Shown here piece after piece: positions 43,735 through 55,573 of a stretch of 64,000 nt of DNA (positions are counted from its first letter, which is position 1; each line of letters opens with the position of its first letter). The position numbers and the translations under genes were made by a program. The stretch comes from Toxorhynchites rutilus septentrionalis (lineage: Eukaryota; Arthropoda; Insecta; Diptera; Culicidae): contig NC_073746.1 in NCBI RefSeq assembly GCF_029784135.1, forward strand, positions 305,676,665 to 305,740,664. Reading direction: 5' to 3'. Below the pieces are notes generated by a model. That model did not search any database. It had not been told where the DNA came from and saw only the letters and a list, made by a program, of their open reading frames with translations.

Positions 43735-45068
43735 GACGTGGGACTACGTCTAACCGGAATATATGGAGGGTAAAATGAAAACCTAAACACAGAACATGCA
43801 GGAAAAAATGAAAGATTTCGAATGCTTATAGCTCGAACATTTCGTACTGGATAGGAGAGATGTTTGCATCACTTGATAGGGAATATTTCTACGCATCTAT
43901 CGCAACTAACAAAATGTTGTTTTTCATTAGATAAACAATTGAATAACTGTAAAATATTAGGCGTTATCTAAACGCCCTAACTGCATCGTTTTGATTGGCC
44001 CGATTTATGGTTTCCCTAACACAGCCATCAAAACCAAGCAGCCTTGGGGAAATCGGCATTGCAAATACTTGAAAGTAGGGGGACTTTTGTTCTCATCGAA
44101 AAATGTTCCCTAACACAGACTTTAAAACCAAGCAGTGAAATCGGTATTGCAAACACACGAAAGAGCCTAGAGGCGAGTGAACTGAAAATTTTAAACCCTC
44201 TTGAAGCCAAAAAGAAGAAAAAGAACACACGAAAGTAGGGGGAGCTTTTGTTCCTACCGAAATGTGTTCCCTAATAGAGATTTCTAAACCAAGGTGCCTG
44301 GAGAAATCGGTATTTCAAATTCATGCAAGTCGGGGGTATTTTTGTTCCGACTGGAATGTGTTTCCCTAACACAGACTTCAAATCCATGAAGCGTGGGGAA
44401 ATCGGCATTGCGAATTCATACAAATCGGGGGTATTTTTGTTCCGATTGAAATGTGTTTCCCTAACACAGACTTCAAAACCGAGGTTTCTGGGGAAATCGG
44501 CTCTGCAAATAAATGCAAACTGCGAGTACTTTTGTCCTCGCTTGCCTTTGTGCAGAGTGGAATATGTCAGTCCTAACATGATCTTCTAAACTTAGGAACC
44601 TGGGAAAATCGTGCAGCCACTAGAAGCGAATGAACTTCCCAGTTTCAAGCAAATTCGAGATTCGAGAAGTATGTACACTTTTGGGATGTAAACTTCAGAG
44701 GGAAATGTAAAATAAAATAATCGTTTGATAATTTTTTTTGTCTTTATTGACAAAAAACTGAAACTTAGGCTGGTTCATCAAACGTTTGATAATTCTTCCG
44801 TACATATATTTTGTTCTAGTCATCATACCAAACGTAAAAGGTCCGTCATTAAATTTACTTGTAACGAAGAACAATCAATCACAATAAATGAATTGACTTT
44901 ACACGGCATTTGTTCATTTTTTTCACTCACAGAGCAAATATATTGAACTCAATTGAATTTGGAAACTGTTTCATTCAATCAAGAATTTAATCAATACAAA
45001 CGAATGATTGCTAAGCTAAGGTAGTTCCACGTGAACCTTGCGGTTATATCATAGATATAACCCACTCA
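43735..45068 (+). mobile_element. Family K repeat copy K-h
   Basis: Starts GACGTGGGACTACGTC after five Ts and ends CCACGTGAACCTTGCGGTT, then a stem-loop and CCCACTCA. It aligns with the reverse complement of K-a from end to end, apart from the MITE and SINE insertions in K-a. It holds about six tandem units of 93 bp (44030-44590) containing TTCCCTAACACAGAC and GGGGAAATCGG. Confidence 0.78.
44030..44590 (+). repeat. Tandem 93-bp repeat array in K-h
   Basis: About six diverged units of GTGTTTCCCTAACACAGACT, a CCTGGGGAAATCGGCATTGC block and a GGGGGTATTTTTGTTCC block. One unit is interrupted near 44160-44240 by AG-rich sequence. The ORFs across it on both strands are periodic and not genes. Confidence 0.78.
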
Positions 45069-45365
45069 TTTTTCCTAAAACCGGAAATATTTTGACATTA
45101 AAATAATTTTTAACGTAATATTCCAAACATACATGTATTTACAAGAATCTATATTAATTATCATAATTATTAAGAACGTTTTCCGCCATTCGTTTTTGGG
45201 TTGTCTGTAGTAAATCGTATATACGCATGACAATAGTTGTACTAGATGCATGTAGGAGTCGTATATTCATCCATCCAATCATCGTGAATACTGTTGCAAG
45301 TGGAAAATAAATGTGTGTTCATTGCTTATGACATTATGCATTATGACATAAATAACAACATAATA

Positions 45366-45603
45366 CAGTAATTTAAATTTAATACGACATGCCGAGGCAC
45401 CACTCAGTGTCGCTTTGGAGGAAATTTTGGCCTGTAATTGAACATTGGCGATGTGAGTGGTACAGTGTCGACGTCTGGTGGCAACTTTAATGTGGCGCCA
45501 TAATTTGGTCCACGAACTCGATGTTTACACAAATGTCCAATCAAACGTGTCACATTACAGGTCTGTTCAATAATCTAAACGTCGCACTAAATGTAACTTA
45601 CTG
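45366..45603. mobile_element. MITE family M1, copy 2
   Basis: 238 bp with tips CAGTAATTTAAATTTAAT and CAGTAAGTTACATTTAGT inward and TA at 45364-45365 and 45604-45605. The interior is the reverse complement of copy 1 (GTGTCGACGTCTGGTGGC, GATGTTTACA). More diverged than copy 1. Confidence 0.8.
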
Positions 45604-46234
45604 TATATAAACAATATTTATTCCCAGCTGTTTTGAGGCATCTCGCACAAATTGACAATATCATTCAGTTGTCAGTGCAAGTCGGTTCGATTTTTAGAGT
45701 GTAAAAAAAGTTCACTGTTTACATAAAAGCAATCTCGAATCGGTCCCACTTTTTTGCTTGAAGTTATGTCATATGACATTTCGGCTTTTTTTCGTCCTAT
45801 ACATTAGATATCCATCGCCCCGTAATTAAACAACAGTGTTCACGGGGAACGCTCACCGCTGAAAACGTTGATTCAACACATTCGCACATTGATAGGGGAG
45901 AGTTCGACGGTTACTTTGATATAGCAATCCGTCTGAATACCATCCATCGTGTATGGATGTGTGAGTGAGCAGGTGGATGTATATGTGCAGCTACGCTTGA
46001 ATGCAGAATAAAGGGAGAAAAAGAATGCACACCACTGCAGTTTTAATGTCAAATGACATTAAAACTACAGTCATATTAGCCGGAATTGAGGGATGGTTAT
46101 GAGCACGAATGGTAGAATGGAAATAGCATATTTTCATCGCTCTTCTGGGTACGGTCGACAGAAAGAGAAAACATATGAACGTTGAATTGATAGTCGTGTT
46201 TGCGGCTGTGCGTTTATTTCTGATGTGACTGTTA
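45604..46234. other. Unrecognised sequence
   Basis: A local inverted repeat TTTTAATGTCA/TGACATTAAAA lies at 46040-46062. Nothing else is supported. Confidence 0.45.
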
Positions 46235-46568
46235 AGACGCGTCCACATTACACCGAGCGGCCTTGGCCGCCCGGTAAAGCCGACTAAATGTGGACGTACC
46301 GCCCGGGCTTGCCGACGTGCTAAAAACCGACTCGAAACAAACCGAACTCAACCCGAAACAAGTGGGTCCGGTTCGAGAAAGTCGAACCAAAACAAAACGA
46401 AGTAAATTAGCGTTGACGACATTGTGCTCCGTGTGTTCGTAACAGCTTCGTACATCCGATGGGGCTTCGGCTCCGTGCACCCGATGTGGCGTCCATATTA
46501 CATAACGAACCGAATATGCCGCCTGGTACAGGCCGATCGGTATCATTCGGCATAATGTGGACGCGCCT
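46235..46568. mobile_element. Harbinger-like MITE, 334 bp
   Basis: The tips AGACGCGTCCACATTA and AGGCGCGTCCACATTA read inward from the two ends, with a 3-bp TTA duplication outside (46232-46234 and 46569-46571). A TWA-type 3-bp TSD is typical of PIF/Harbinger. The interior is GC-rich compared with its surroundings. The long minus-strand ORF across it (46232-46633) is non-coding coincidence. Confidence 0.8.
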
Positions 46569-46826
46569 TTAGAACCGGGCAATGCATTCTTGGTTACATT
46601 CGCAATACATATTGAGCCGTAACTCTTGAGCAAAGGCAGTATGTGATGGTTGAGAGAAATGTCGACCGTTTACAACACTGGCCCACCCTTCGAAGTGGTT
46701 AAACTTTTCCCTCACGGTTCACCGCTGCTGTGCATTTTTGGTGTTCTACCGCTGGCAGAATGGAAACATTTTGTGCTATATTGTGCGCGGATGGAAGCAG
46801 AAAATTCCGGTGCATATCAACAGTTA

Positions 46827-46912
46827 GGGCGATTACACATTATCCGGTTTCAGCCGGACCGGTTTCAAAAAGCGCCGCTGGGTTTGGACGGATAACCGGA
46901 TAACAATGTGAA
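46827..46912. repeat. Short inverted-repeat element
   Basis: GGCGATTACACATTATCCGG at the left and CCGGATAACAATGTGA at the right are roughly complementary, with CCGG-rich sequence between. The left end also matches 63745-63785 in reverse complement (TACACATTATCCGGTTTC), so this is a dispersed small element. Confidence 0.5.
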
Positions 46913-48300
46913 GGAGACCTCGCGCTACACAAAACCGTACATCTTTCACATACACATACATGCATTTGTTTATACAGTGGTTTGACAGGTAAATATTGCT
47001 GCAAATATTTCTGCTACATACAACTGATTGCTGTTGGGTGGCTGGCTCAATTCGACAGCCCACAATTTCCAGCTCCCAACATTGTATGGGGAACAAAAGC
47101 TCGAACTGCTATCCACGCAATGCCGACAGTAAATACAAAACGGAGAAACACCCGGCATCACATCAACAAACAAAATACAGTTCTGGTAGAACTACATATA
47201 TTCATATGAAAACACTAGTTATATAAAACATATATTCACAATGTACAGTTTCACAAAATTACAATCTGTATTTATTTAGCAAAACATCCGATTAAATATT
47301 TAATTTATTGTTGATTCCATGGTGGACGATTTCGGACGTATCTGCTCCGCAGAATTTCCGCTTACGCTTTGTTGATCGCATCTCTGTGCGATGTTCCCGA
47401 TCGCTACCGGCAGCGGTGAATTCCCCAATTCCCTTGCGCATCTTTTCCGATCGCATATGAGTGAGCGAAGATCAAGCATCTGTACCTTGTTCTTTGTATA
47501 GCTGCACCTAGCTGATCGAGCCCGTGTTTTTTGAATTTCCACTATTGTTTGTGAGCAGCTTAGGGCATTCACCCTCTCATGATATGCCTTTTGGGGTTGC
47601 AATGACGAACCTGCTCAAATTAGTGTTCCTTTGAGAGTACATACGGACGAATGTTAAAGTGTGGCACGCCATGAGCACGGCCAAAGTGAGTGCAGGCCTC
47701 GCAGACATTACGCGCACATCAGGACGGTGTTCTTACCGATAAGTGCGATCAGAGCGGTCAGAGGTATAAACCTTTCCGCCCCATTTCAAAATACGTTCGA
47801 CAACCTTTTCGGTAATTCTCAGAGCGCACACGTTTATGTTAGGCGCATATGGTTCTACAAAAGTTCCCACAACGACGGCAACGTAAATTTGTAATGATAA
47901 ATTAACATGAAAAACTTACTGGACAAAAAACATGGCTGTCATCAACAGTATTACAAAAACTAACTTTTGTCCAGTTGCTGTGTACTCATCCACTCACTAA
48001 TTTATTTTATTTCTAAACACACAAACAGCATGATTTATTTCACACGCTCCGTTGCCACATATTTTTTAACAGTTCCAGAAACACGGTTAGATAAAAGTGT
48101 AAAATTTTATGAAGCAATACTAATAACAATTTCTAACAAGCTAGGGGCACTACTTATTTATGTGTATTGTCTGTTCACTTCCTGTGATCATCTTGAAATC
48201 TGCCTACAAGAGAATGTGTGCCTATTCATTCATTCTAGAGTGTTTTTTTTATTTCAGCATTGCAGTAATAATGCTTTGTGATTAAAATTACATCATACTT
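46913..48300. other. Unrecognised sequence
   Basis: There are several short ORFs on both strands, none with a recognised domain. A GC-richer part at 47320-47780 could be a decayed gene but I could not match it. Confidence 0.35.
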
Positions 48301-48305
48301 TTCTT

Positions 48306-48900
48306 TCAAACACTATCTAATTGCTGCTTCTGCAGATCCTCGTCCAGAAACGCACTCAGCCGTAATTTCTCGAGGACGTACTCCTGGGGCAGAAGCAGCT
48401 TCTTGAGCGCGTTTTGCATCAACGCACAGCGGATCCTGGGCGAAGAATGACCGATAACTGGGTGATTGCGTTCTGACAGAGTCGGGCAGGGAAACATCTC
48501 GATCACCAAGCACTAATCGGACAGTTTGGTCTTGAATTCCTCGAGCCGAGCCTTAACCACCTCTTCGTCGATCACGTTCCGGGTCAGGTTGAACTGTATG
48601 AAATACCGAATAAGAATATTAGAATATTTTGGTGTGTTCAAATTAACAAAAACTCACCTTCACATTCAGCTGGATGAAGTCGCTTGAAATCTGCCCCTTG
48701 ATGAAACAGTTGAAAATTTGGTTGACATCCTAAAACTTGTTCAGTATCGATTTCAAATGAGGGAAATTTTCTGTAAGCAAAACAAAAACAAAAGTTAATT
48801 AATGAATTAGGAATAATAACACTACCCACCGTTGAACACAATCCATGGCAAAACACTTCATGAAACCTCGTGCGCATGTGACCATTGATTCGCTTTGAGC
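48306..48900 (-). pseudogene. Decayed multi-exon host-type gene (three exon-like blocks)
   Basis: The minus strand shows exon-like blocks with consensus splice sites. Block 1 (about 48835-48900) ends AACG|GTGGGT. Block 2 (48658-48770) begins after TTGCTTACAG and ends GTGAAG|GTGAGT. Block 3 begins after TTTCATACAG at about 48597 and runs to 48306. Reading across gives ENFPHLKSILNKF, a stop, DVNQIFNCFIKGQISSDF, IQLNVK, then FNLTRNVIDEEVVKARLEEF. After another stop comes NALKKLLLPQEYVLEKLRLS. The helical, charged sequence looks genuinely coding, but at least two in-frame stops occur and no family is recognised. It could be a broken gene duplicate. Confidence 0.4.
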
Positions 48901-49129
48901 AGAAATTTGCATCACTTCACTTGTTCCACAGTAGCGAAATAAAGAAGCGAAATAAAATTTTCGGCATCCATATCATTTGCAGCTTCTGGAATGATTTCAA
49001 AATCAACAAACAAACGTCAATAGCACACACATGCTAATACATGGGACGAAAAATTGCATGAATCGCACCAATACTAACAGACATGACAAACATCTGTCAA
49101 TGCGCGTTGATGGCATTGGGCTTCGTGCT

Positions 49130-49316
49130 ACGCTTTTGGGAAGTGATAGTAAAAATAAATTTTCAGGTGCAATTAACACATAATCAAAATAAAAATTATT
49201 AATGAAAATTATTTTTTTCTTAAGAAATATGTCTTTTGTGTAATAGAGTAACGCGTTCTTTTGCAAGTTGTGAAAAGTTCTTAAGCAAGAATTGTGTTTG
49301 ATAATAATTTCATATT
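49130..49316 (+). repeat. Left flank of LINE target repeat, including TSD
   Basis: Homologous to 32220-32405. It ends with the 13-bp TSD ATAATTTCATATT at 49304-49316, repeated at 63410-63422. Confidence 0.75.
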
Positions 49317-49657
49317 CATTCTTCGGCATAAGCTTCGAGTAACCGGTCATGTGCTGTGAGCGTCTCCGTTAAAGCATTGTTTTCGGTTACCGTTGGCTGT
49401 TATTTTTTTTTTATCGCCCGGGTGTGCTTTTTTCGCGCGTTTTCGAACTGTTCGAGATATCGTAAAACGCAGTGTGAACTCGGAATTAGTGAGAAAAGCA
49501 GAATCATCAAAGCCTGGCAAGGCCAGCCGGCTTTCAGTTTTCGCCGATTTGTCGCCATCGCAATCGAAGTCGGACATCGGTGCTCAGTTGCACGCACACA
49601 ATACCAGCGCGATTCGCTGTTCACTTACAGCAGTGTGAAGGAGAGCATCACTTCTTA

Positions 49658-50905
49658 AGCCGGGTTCAGACGGTGCGAGTAAGCATACGAGACGGTCTAG
49701 TCAGTTACTGCAGTGCAACTACTCACACCGTGTGAACACATCATGCCAGTTAGTGTCATGCGAGATCCGGCGTGCGAGCTACTTCAAAGTTTTTTGATTT
49801 TACTCGCACTCGCATCCCTCACAACGTCAAAAACAAAATTTAGCGTTCGAATCAGGGATGCCAAATGTAAAGACATGTCTCGATTTTTAAGATATTTCAA
49901 AATATGCGAAGATATTTTTAGACTTGAAAATTATTGGAAAAACAAATAAAAACCTCATAGTTTCTAAACGAAATCGTTGTTATTTTGTTTTACATGCTTT
50001 CTTTTTTAAATAGTTTTCTTTAGAATCTCCAATATAGAATCATTATCGGACACAATTTTCATTCAAAATTCACTCACAACTTGCAAAAAAAGTATTGTTC
50101 CACCTGTAAATCTACTATCATTTTCATTTCACAATTGGTGCTGGCAAGACGAAATAAATAAAATTCAAAAAAAATCTTTTAGACTGCGATTTATAGCATC
50201 ACATACTTTCGGAATTATCTTAGCTATGGATGCTTTCGAGATTCTAAAAAAATATCTCCAACAATCTGAACGATATTCCAGAAGAAAGGCACATCAATGT
50301 CGTTTTTTAATTTCACTCTTGCTGGTATAGCATCCCTCATGAGTGTATCTTGGCGTTGTATTTTTCGACCAATGAAATCCAACAGTGTTTCCACTTATTC
50401 CACTTATTCAGGTGTTTTTCTCAACACTGCTCTGTACTCTAGAGGATCATCATCATAGAGTTCCTTCAATATTGTATTTGTTGCTCCTTTTCTTTGCATC
50501 CAATTCATGGTCCAAATCCTCTTGCCTTTCTGCTTTTTCGGATAGTACCTTCAGTTCGAAGAAATTCAGCACAAATTATTTTTATACACGATCAGCATGT
50601 ATTTCGTGATAAAATTGTGTAATGATAAATGTAACTGAAAACCTGAGATAAAAACTGCCAATAGAGAAGTCGATTTCGGATCAATCATCTGTCAAATTCG
50701 GATCTGATAGCTGTTTCTAACTATTGGATGGATATTTGAAAAATCATCTGGCATCCCTGGTAAGCCAATGATGTAGTACCTAGTTTCTCATCAGCAGCTC
50801 ACACTGTGTGAACGGACAAGGCAAGTCAACCAATTGTCAAGCGAGTTTACCGGCCCAGTAGCTGCTCACTGTCAGGTCAGCTACTAGCAACGTATAAATG
50901 GGCCT
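49658..50905. mobile_element. Harbinger-like element of 1.25 kb in the LINE 5' UTR
   Basis: The ends AGCCGGGTTCAGACGGTGC and AGGCCCATTTATACGTTGC (inward) agree at about 12 of 19 positions. They are flanked by TTA (49655-49657 and 50906-50908), the same arrangement as the 46235 MITE. Subterminal CACACCGTGTGAAC and CACACTGTGTGAAC words occur near both ends. No transposase ORF; the middle is AT-rich. Confidence 0.65.
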
Positions 50906-51103
50906 TTAGTGGTGTGTGATAGTGCCGAGCGCTCAAGCGCTCCGATTGAGAAGCAAGCAGCGGTTGCCAGTTCATCAGCACTGGGTGCATTGTGGTGAAT
51001 AGAAATAAATAAGATATAAGATTTTATTTTTTTTATTTTTTTTTTATTTTCAATTATTATTATTATTAAAACAAAATATTAGATTAGAGGTACCAATTAC
51101 GGA

Positions 51104-51273
51104 ATGGCAGAAGGAGGGGGAGGATCTCCAGATATGGAGATCTCTGATGATGACTCCCCTCTGGTTGAAAAAACAAATAAAGGAACAGCGAAGACACTTA
51201 AACGCGTTCCTACATCAGAGGATGTTTCGTCCGGGACGAGTCTGCTAACTCTAGCAAGCCCCCCTCTAAAAAA
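51104..51273 (+). pseudogene. I-clade LINE ORF1, N-terminal fragment
   Basis: Starts MAEGGGGSPDMEISDDDSPL and reads through VEKTNKG and SEDVSSGTSLLTLASPPLK before the family K insertion at 51274. An acidic/Ser-rich start followed by a low-complexity linker is usual for gag-like ORF1. The frame resumes at 57985, but the two halves are one base out of register at the A run. A slip in that run, or loss at insertion, would explain this. Confidence 0.75.
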
Positions 51274-51899
51274 CAGGAAGTGGGTTATATCTATGGTATA
51301 ACCGCAAGGGTGACGTAGGACTATCGTTGATTTAGAGATCATTTGTTTGAAGTTGAATCTAAATCCATCCTGAATGAATGAATAAATAAATATTTGGGTG
51401 ACTTCAAAAACGAGAGTGTTACGTTGGAGACTCAAGGTTTTATGCATCCAATATTGGATACAAAAAACCTTGTTCTGAAGAATAATCTTCAGAAGCTTTC
51501 CTGCTAACTGCACTTGATTGACAAATCACAAAACCAAATGTATGTGGTCGCAGTATTATATGGATAGAAAACATTAAAATAAACTCGCTTGAATGTAATT
51601 TTCAATTCCAAGGGGAACTGGCAGATTATTTTTCAGCAACGATCTTTTTTTTCCAGGTTTCCTCTCGAAAAGAGTTGCGCGCGTGTATGTGTGTGTGTGG
51701 CGGCTGCTTCTATGTCTTCCCGAGGAACCGTATTTCAATACTCTCTTGGTCACGAGAGTATCAGCATCGGCTTTTCTGCGCTCCCTCACAGTTAAAACAA
51801 ACTGATTGCATTTCAGGTCAGGTCAGGCCAGGTAATGAATCCCTCGATCCCTCGCCGTTCAGCTCGTTCAGTAACGATGTTGTCTTGTCGATGTCCTCA

Positions 51900-52061
51900 G
51901 GCGTCGTGCACAAATTACGTAACGCTAAAAATCCAAATTTTGAACCACCTCTCCCCCCCCCCTTTCGTAACGCAATTTCCTATCTCTAATAAACAGAAAG
52001 TAACGCAACATCTACCCCCCCCCCTCCCCCTTATCGCGTTACGTAATTTGTGCACGACGCC
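51900..52061. mobile_element. Foldback MITE with C-rich core, 162 bp
   Basis: Perfect inverted tips GGCGTCGTGCACAAATTACG at both ends around a core with long C runs. TCA is duplicated (51897-51899 and 52062-52064). The empty site is visible in K-c and K-j, where the matching sequence reads through with a single TCA (CGTGAGGACATCG on the opposite strand). It is non-coding. Confidence 0.9.
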
Positions 52062-52596
52062 TCACGAAAAATGAATCGGTTTCACCACCAGAATATCATT
52101 TCAGTATGCTTTTCGTGCGTGATTGAATCGAGAGAAGGTGTGGTTTACGATGGCAATTTGGAAGGCAAACTAGAGGAGAATGAACTCTCTGAGTATGAAA
52201 ATTTCGGCGACTGAGCAATAATCGATTGAAAATTATATAATTTTCGCGATACGAAACATTTTCCGTTTTTCATGTTATGCATCCAATATTGGATACGAAA
52301 ATATCCTACTGATGGGAAAGAATAATCTTCAGAAGCTTTCCAGCTAATTACACTTGATTGAAAAATTACGAAATCAAATGTATTTGGTCGCTGTGTTCGC
52401 CATATAATTAGAAAACATTAAAATAAACTCTTTCGCATGGATGTATTCTTCAATTCCCAGGGAACTGGCAGATTATTTTTCAGCAACGATTAGATCTTTC
52501 CGGAATTTTCTCGATGCTGTATGGCATCCAAACGAAAATTCTCGTTTCAGTTTGGCCTGCAAAAAACTTTTCTAAACTCTAATCCATCAAATTTGG

Positions 52597-52612
52597 AGCC
52601 CTGAAAAGGGCC
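52597..52612 (-). terminator. Histone mRNA 3' stem-loop, H3 copy a
   Basis: The minus strand reads GGCCCTTTTCAGGGCT, 12 bp past the H3 stop codon, the normal place for this signal in a replication-dependent histone gene. Confidence 0.8.
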
Positions 52613-52624
52613 GATGATTATATG

Positions 52625-53005
52625 CTAAGCTAATATAGCATCCTCTCCTTGGATTCGATGGGCCAGATGAATGTCCTGTCCTGTCCTGTATCTTCGAATA
52701 AGCCTGAATGAATGTCCTGTCCTGTCCTGTATCTTCGAATAAGCCTCCTGCAGCGTCATAACCGCGGAACTTTGGAAGCGCAAGTCGGTTTTGAAGTCCT
52801 GAGCAATTCCACGATCCAAAAGCTGCAAAGGTAGCTTGCGGATCAGCAATTCGGTCGACTTCCGATAGCGATGAATTTCACGCAAAGTTCCCGGTCGATA
52901 GCGATGTGGCTTCTTCACCTATCCTGCGGCTGGTGCGCTTATCCGAGCTGCTTTCGTGTGCCTTACCACTGAAAGACTAACTATCTATCTGCTTGGTCCC
53001 AAACA
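52625..53005 (-). pseudogene. Histone H3 pseudogene, copy a
   Basis: Readable H3 segments are [38 protein letters not shown] and TLQEAY. Histone H3 packages DNA in nucleosomes; this copy is not functional. It lacks the codons for the segment between LQEA and NLCAIHA, as do the other two copies, and has a local tandem duplication. The N-terminal tail is out of frame. The stop codon context (GCT TAG) and the histone stem-loop are retained, and no poly(A) is present, so it derives from genomic histone DNA and not from a processed mRNA. Confidence 0.85.
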
Positions 53006-53159
53006 AACGAGTCGTCACGGTGCGAGAGTAGAGTAAGAAATGAACGAAAGCAAAGGAAGCGTCATTTTATAAACCATAAAAGTAAGGAAACTAAACCCCA
53101 CCCTTATTATATTCGTTGCTTACCCTGAGAGAGAAACGAATAACATCGAAGTAAGTATA

Positions 53160-53384
53160 CAGTAATGTATTTGAATCCGGACACTTTGCGTTACATTTAA
53201 TACCATACCGCAGTCACAACATTTTCTGCATGTTGAATTAATGCGATTGATAAGTAACTATCAAGAAACTATCAGTAACTATATTAGCAACTATTAATCG
53301 CATAAAATCAACATGAAATAAATGTTATGGCTGTGGTATGATATTGAATGTAATGCAAAGTGTCCGGATTCAAAAGCATTACTG
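53160..53384. mobile_element. Foldback MITE, 225 bp
   Basis: The tips CAGTAATG(T/C)(A/T)TTTGAATCC read inward from both ends and continue complementary for most of each arm (CGGACACTTTG, ACATT). TA is duplicated at 53158-53159 and 53385-53386. A degenerate relative is at 31955-32190. Confidence 0.85.
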
Positions 53385-53716
53385 TAAAAAAGAGTTAACT
53401 CGACTGAAATTTTTTCGGTTCGGCCTGCAAAAACGAAATTAAGAGCCCCCGCCGACTGCAGACTGACTTGTCGACCGATAGTTCGGTCGGCTTCTTAATC
53501 AGTACGGAGAAAAAAAGTCTGTAGTGTACAGCATAATGCATAGACGTAAGTATGAGCTTCCCCATCTCACATTCCAATAAGATTAATGGGTTTCCAAGTG
53601 GGCGCGCTACATACGGATACGAATGATTTCAATAACCTGTTTTCGAAGTTATCATTAAGCTATTGAAACAATTTTTTGACTCAATAAATAGCAATCATAT
53701 AACTCTTGGACATTTT

Positions 53717-55196
53717 GACGTAGGACTACGTCTTTCATTTCTATACCGGGGTGTAAAATCAAAGTTTCGAAAACGAAAGCGTTACGCCGGAGACCGAGAT
53801 TTTGAGCGTTAATAGCTCCTAAACAACTGAACGAAATGGTATGATAAACACTTCATTCGAAAGATAAAATGTCTACGCGTTCTATACTTGTTACTTTTTG
53901 ATCCAAAAACTTGTTTCAATAGTCTTAAAATTGCTTTCAAAACAGGCTATTGAAATCACCAATCGGTATATAAGCGAGCGCCGCTCGGAAATCCACTCAG
54001 TTCTAATTGAACAGTGATTGGAGCATGTTGTTGCTGTTGTGGTGAAGCTCTTCGTTTATCATGAAAGCGCGGATGAACGGTGTCACCAAGAGCCTGTTTG
54101 TGCACCCTAGGCCAGAAGGGAATCCATCAGGAGGAGAGTGATGCCACAAACGGCTCCCCGGGAAGACATCGCTACACACACATACACGCGCGGAATTCTT
54201 TCCGTTTGGATGCCATTCAGCATCGAGAAATTTCCGGAAAGATCTAATCATTTCTGGAAAATAATCTGCCAGTTCATCTGGGAATTTAAAAATACATTCA
54301 TGTGAAAGAGTTTATTTAAATGTTTTCTATCCATGTAACACTGTGACCAAATACATTTGGTTTTGTGATTTTTCAATCAATCGCAATTAACAGGATAGCT
54401 TCTGAAGATTATTCTTCCCCATCAGTAGGATATTTCCGTATCCAATATTGTATGCGCCCGCAATCGATTATTGCTCAGTCGCCGAAAGCTCCGAGCTCAG
54501 AGAGTTCATTCCCCTCTAGTTTGCCTTCCTAATTACCATCGTAAACCACACCTTCTCTCGATTCAATCACACACAAAAAGCATACTTAAGCGATATTCTG
54601 GTGGTGAGACACATTCATTTTTCGTGAGGACATCGACAAGACAACATCGTTGCCTAACTTGCTGGAGGAGGTGGACGGCGAAGCATCGACACATACACGC
54701 GCAGAATTCTTTCCGTTTGGATGCCATTCAGCATCGAGAAATTTCCGGACAAATCTAATCATTGCTGGAAAACAATCAGCCAGTTCCTCATAGAATTTAA
54801 AAATACATTCATGTGAAAGAGTTTGTTTGAATGTTTTCTATCCATGTAACACTGTGACCAAATATTTTTCAATCAAGTACTATTAACAGGTGGTTATCGA
54901 GTTAGTATTAACCACTGGTGGGCTTCCAGTATCGAGGAAAATGTGGAATTATCTAATCGTTGCTGGAAAATAATCTAATTCTTCAGAACAAGGTTTTTCG
55001 TATTCTATATTGCCTATATTGGATGCATAAAACCTTGTGCCTCCAACGTAACGCTCTCGTTTTCGAAGTCCCCCAAATATTCATTTATTCATTCATTCAG
55101 AATGGATTTAGATTCAACTTCAAACAAATGATCTCTAAATCAACGATAGTCCTACGTCACCTTTGCGGTTATACCATAGATATAACCCACTTCCTG
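53717..55196 (+). mobile_element. Family K repeat copy K-j, nested in K-i
   Basis: Starts GACGTAGGACTACGTC after TTTT; ends CCTACGTCACCTTTGCGGTT, the stem-loop and CCACTTCCTG before Ts. Very similar to K-c but shorter at the 3' side. It carries the promoter-like array at 53959-54002. Confidence 0.8.
53959..54002 (+). promoter_or_regulatory. Core promoter-like array in K-j
   Basis: CCAAT 53959-53963, TATATAAG 53967-53974 and TCAGTT 53997-54002, with the initiator A 32 nt from the TATA start, exactly as in K-c. Confidence 0.55.
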
Positions 55197-55545
55197 TTTT
55201 TTTATCTTTTGTATGAAATGATTATCATACTGTTCCGTTGATCCGAAGCAGAATGAATCACGCTTAAAGAAGGAATGGATTTTTTCTTGGAATTTAGTCA
55301 GCAGAAATAATGCCCTTTCCCAACAATTAAAAACGACAAATGGTAAACAGTTTCATCAAAGTGATTTCTTCGATATGGGGATATATTCACTACATCATGT
55401 CATATATTTCATATTTTTCATTATGAAATCCATATCCATGGCACCTATCGGTATCGAATTATCATCGACACCACGATTTTCGCTAAATGCTCCTTTCAGT
55501 TCGGCCTGTAAAAAACTTTTCTGAACTCTAATCCATCAAATTTGG

Positions 55546-55561
55546 AGCCCTGAAAAGGGCT
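55546..55561 (-). terminator. Histone mRNA 3' stem-loop, H3 copy b
   Basis: AGCCCTGAAAAGGGCT on the plus strand, a perfect 6-bp stem with a TTTC loop on the minus strand, 12 bp beyond the H3 stop. Confidence 0.8.
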
Positions 55562-55573
55562 GTTGATTATATG

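Larger units (their letters stand above)
52520..53150 (-). repeat. Histone H3-bearing repeat, copy a
   Basis: Homologous to one arm of the palindrome at 55360-56775: 3' flank (GGCCTGCAAAAAACTTTTC), stem-loop, H3 pseudogene, then promoter-like flank (TTTATAAAATGACGCTTCC type on the minus strand). A segment of about 41 bp containing GTCCTGTCCTGTCCTGTATC is tandemly duplicated within the H3 part at about 52670-52750. Confidence 0.75.

Noticed and set aside
46232..46633. 133-aa minus-strand ORF
   Set aside because: It spans a MITE and its TSD, and has no domain.
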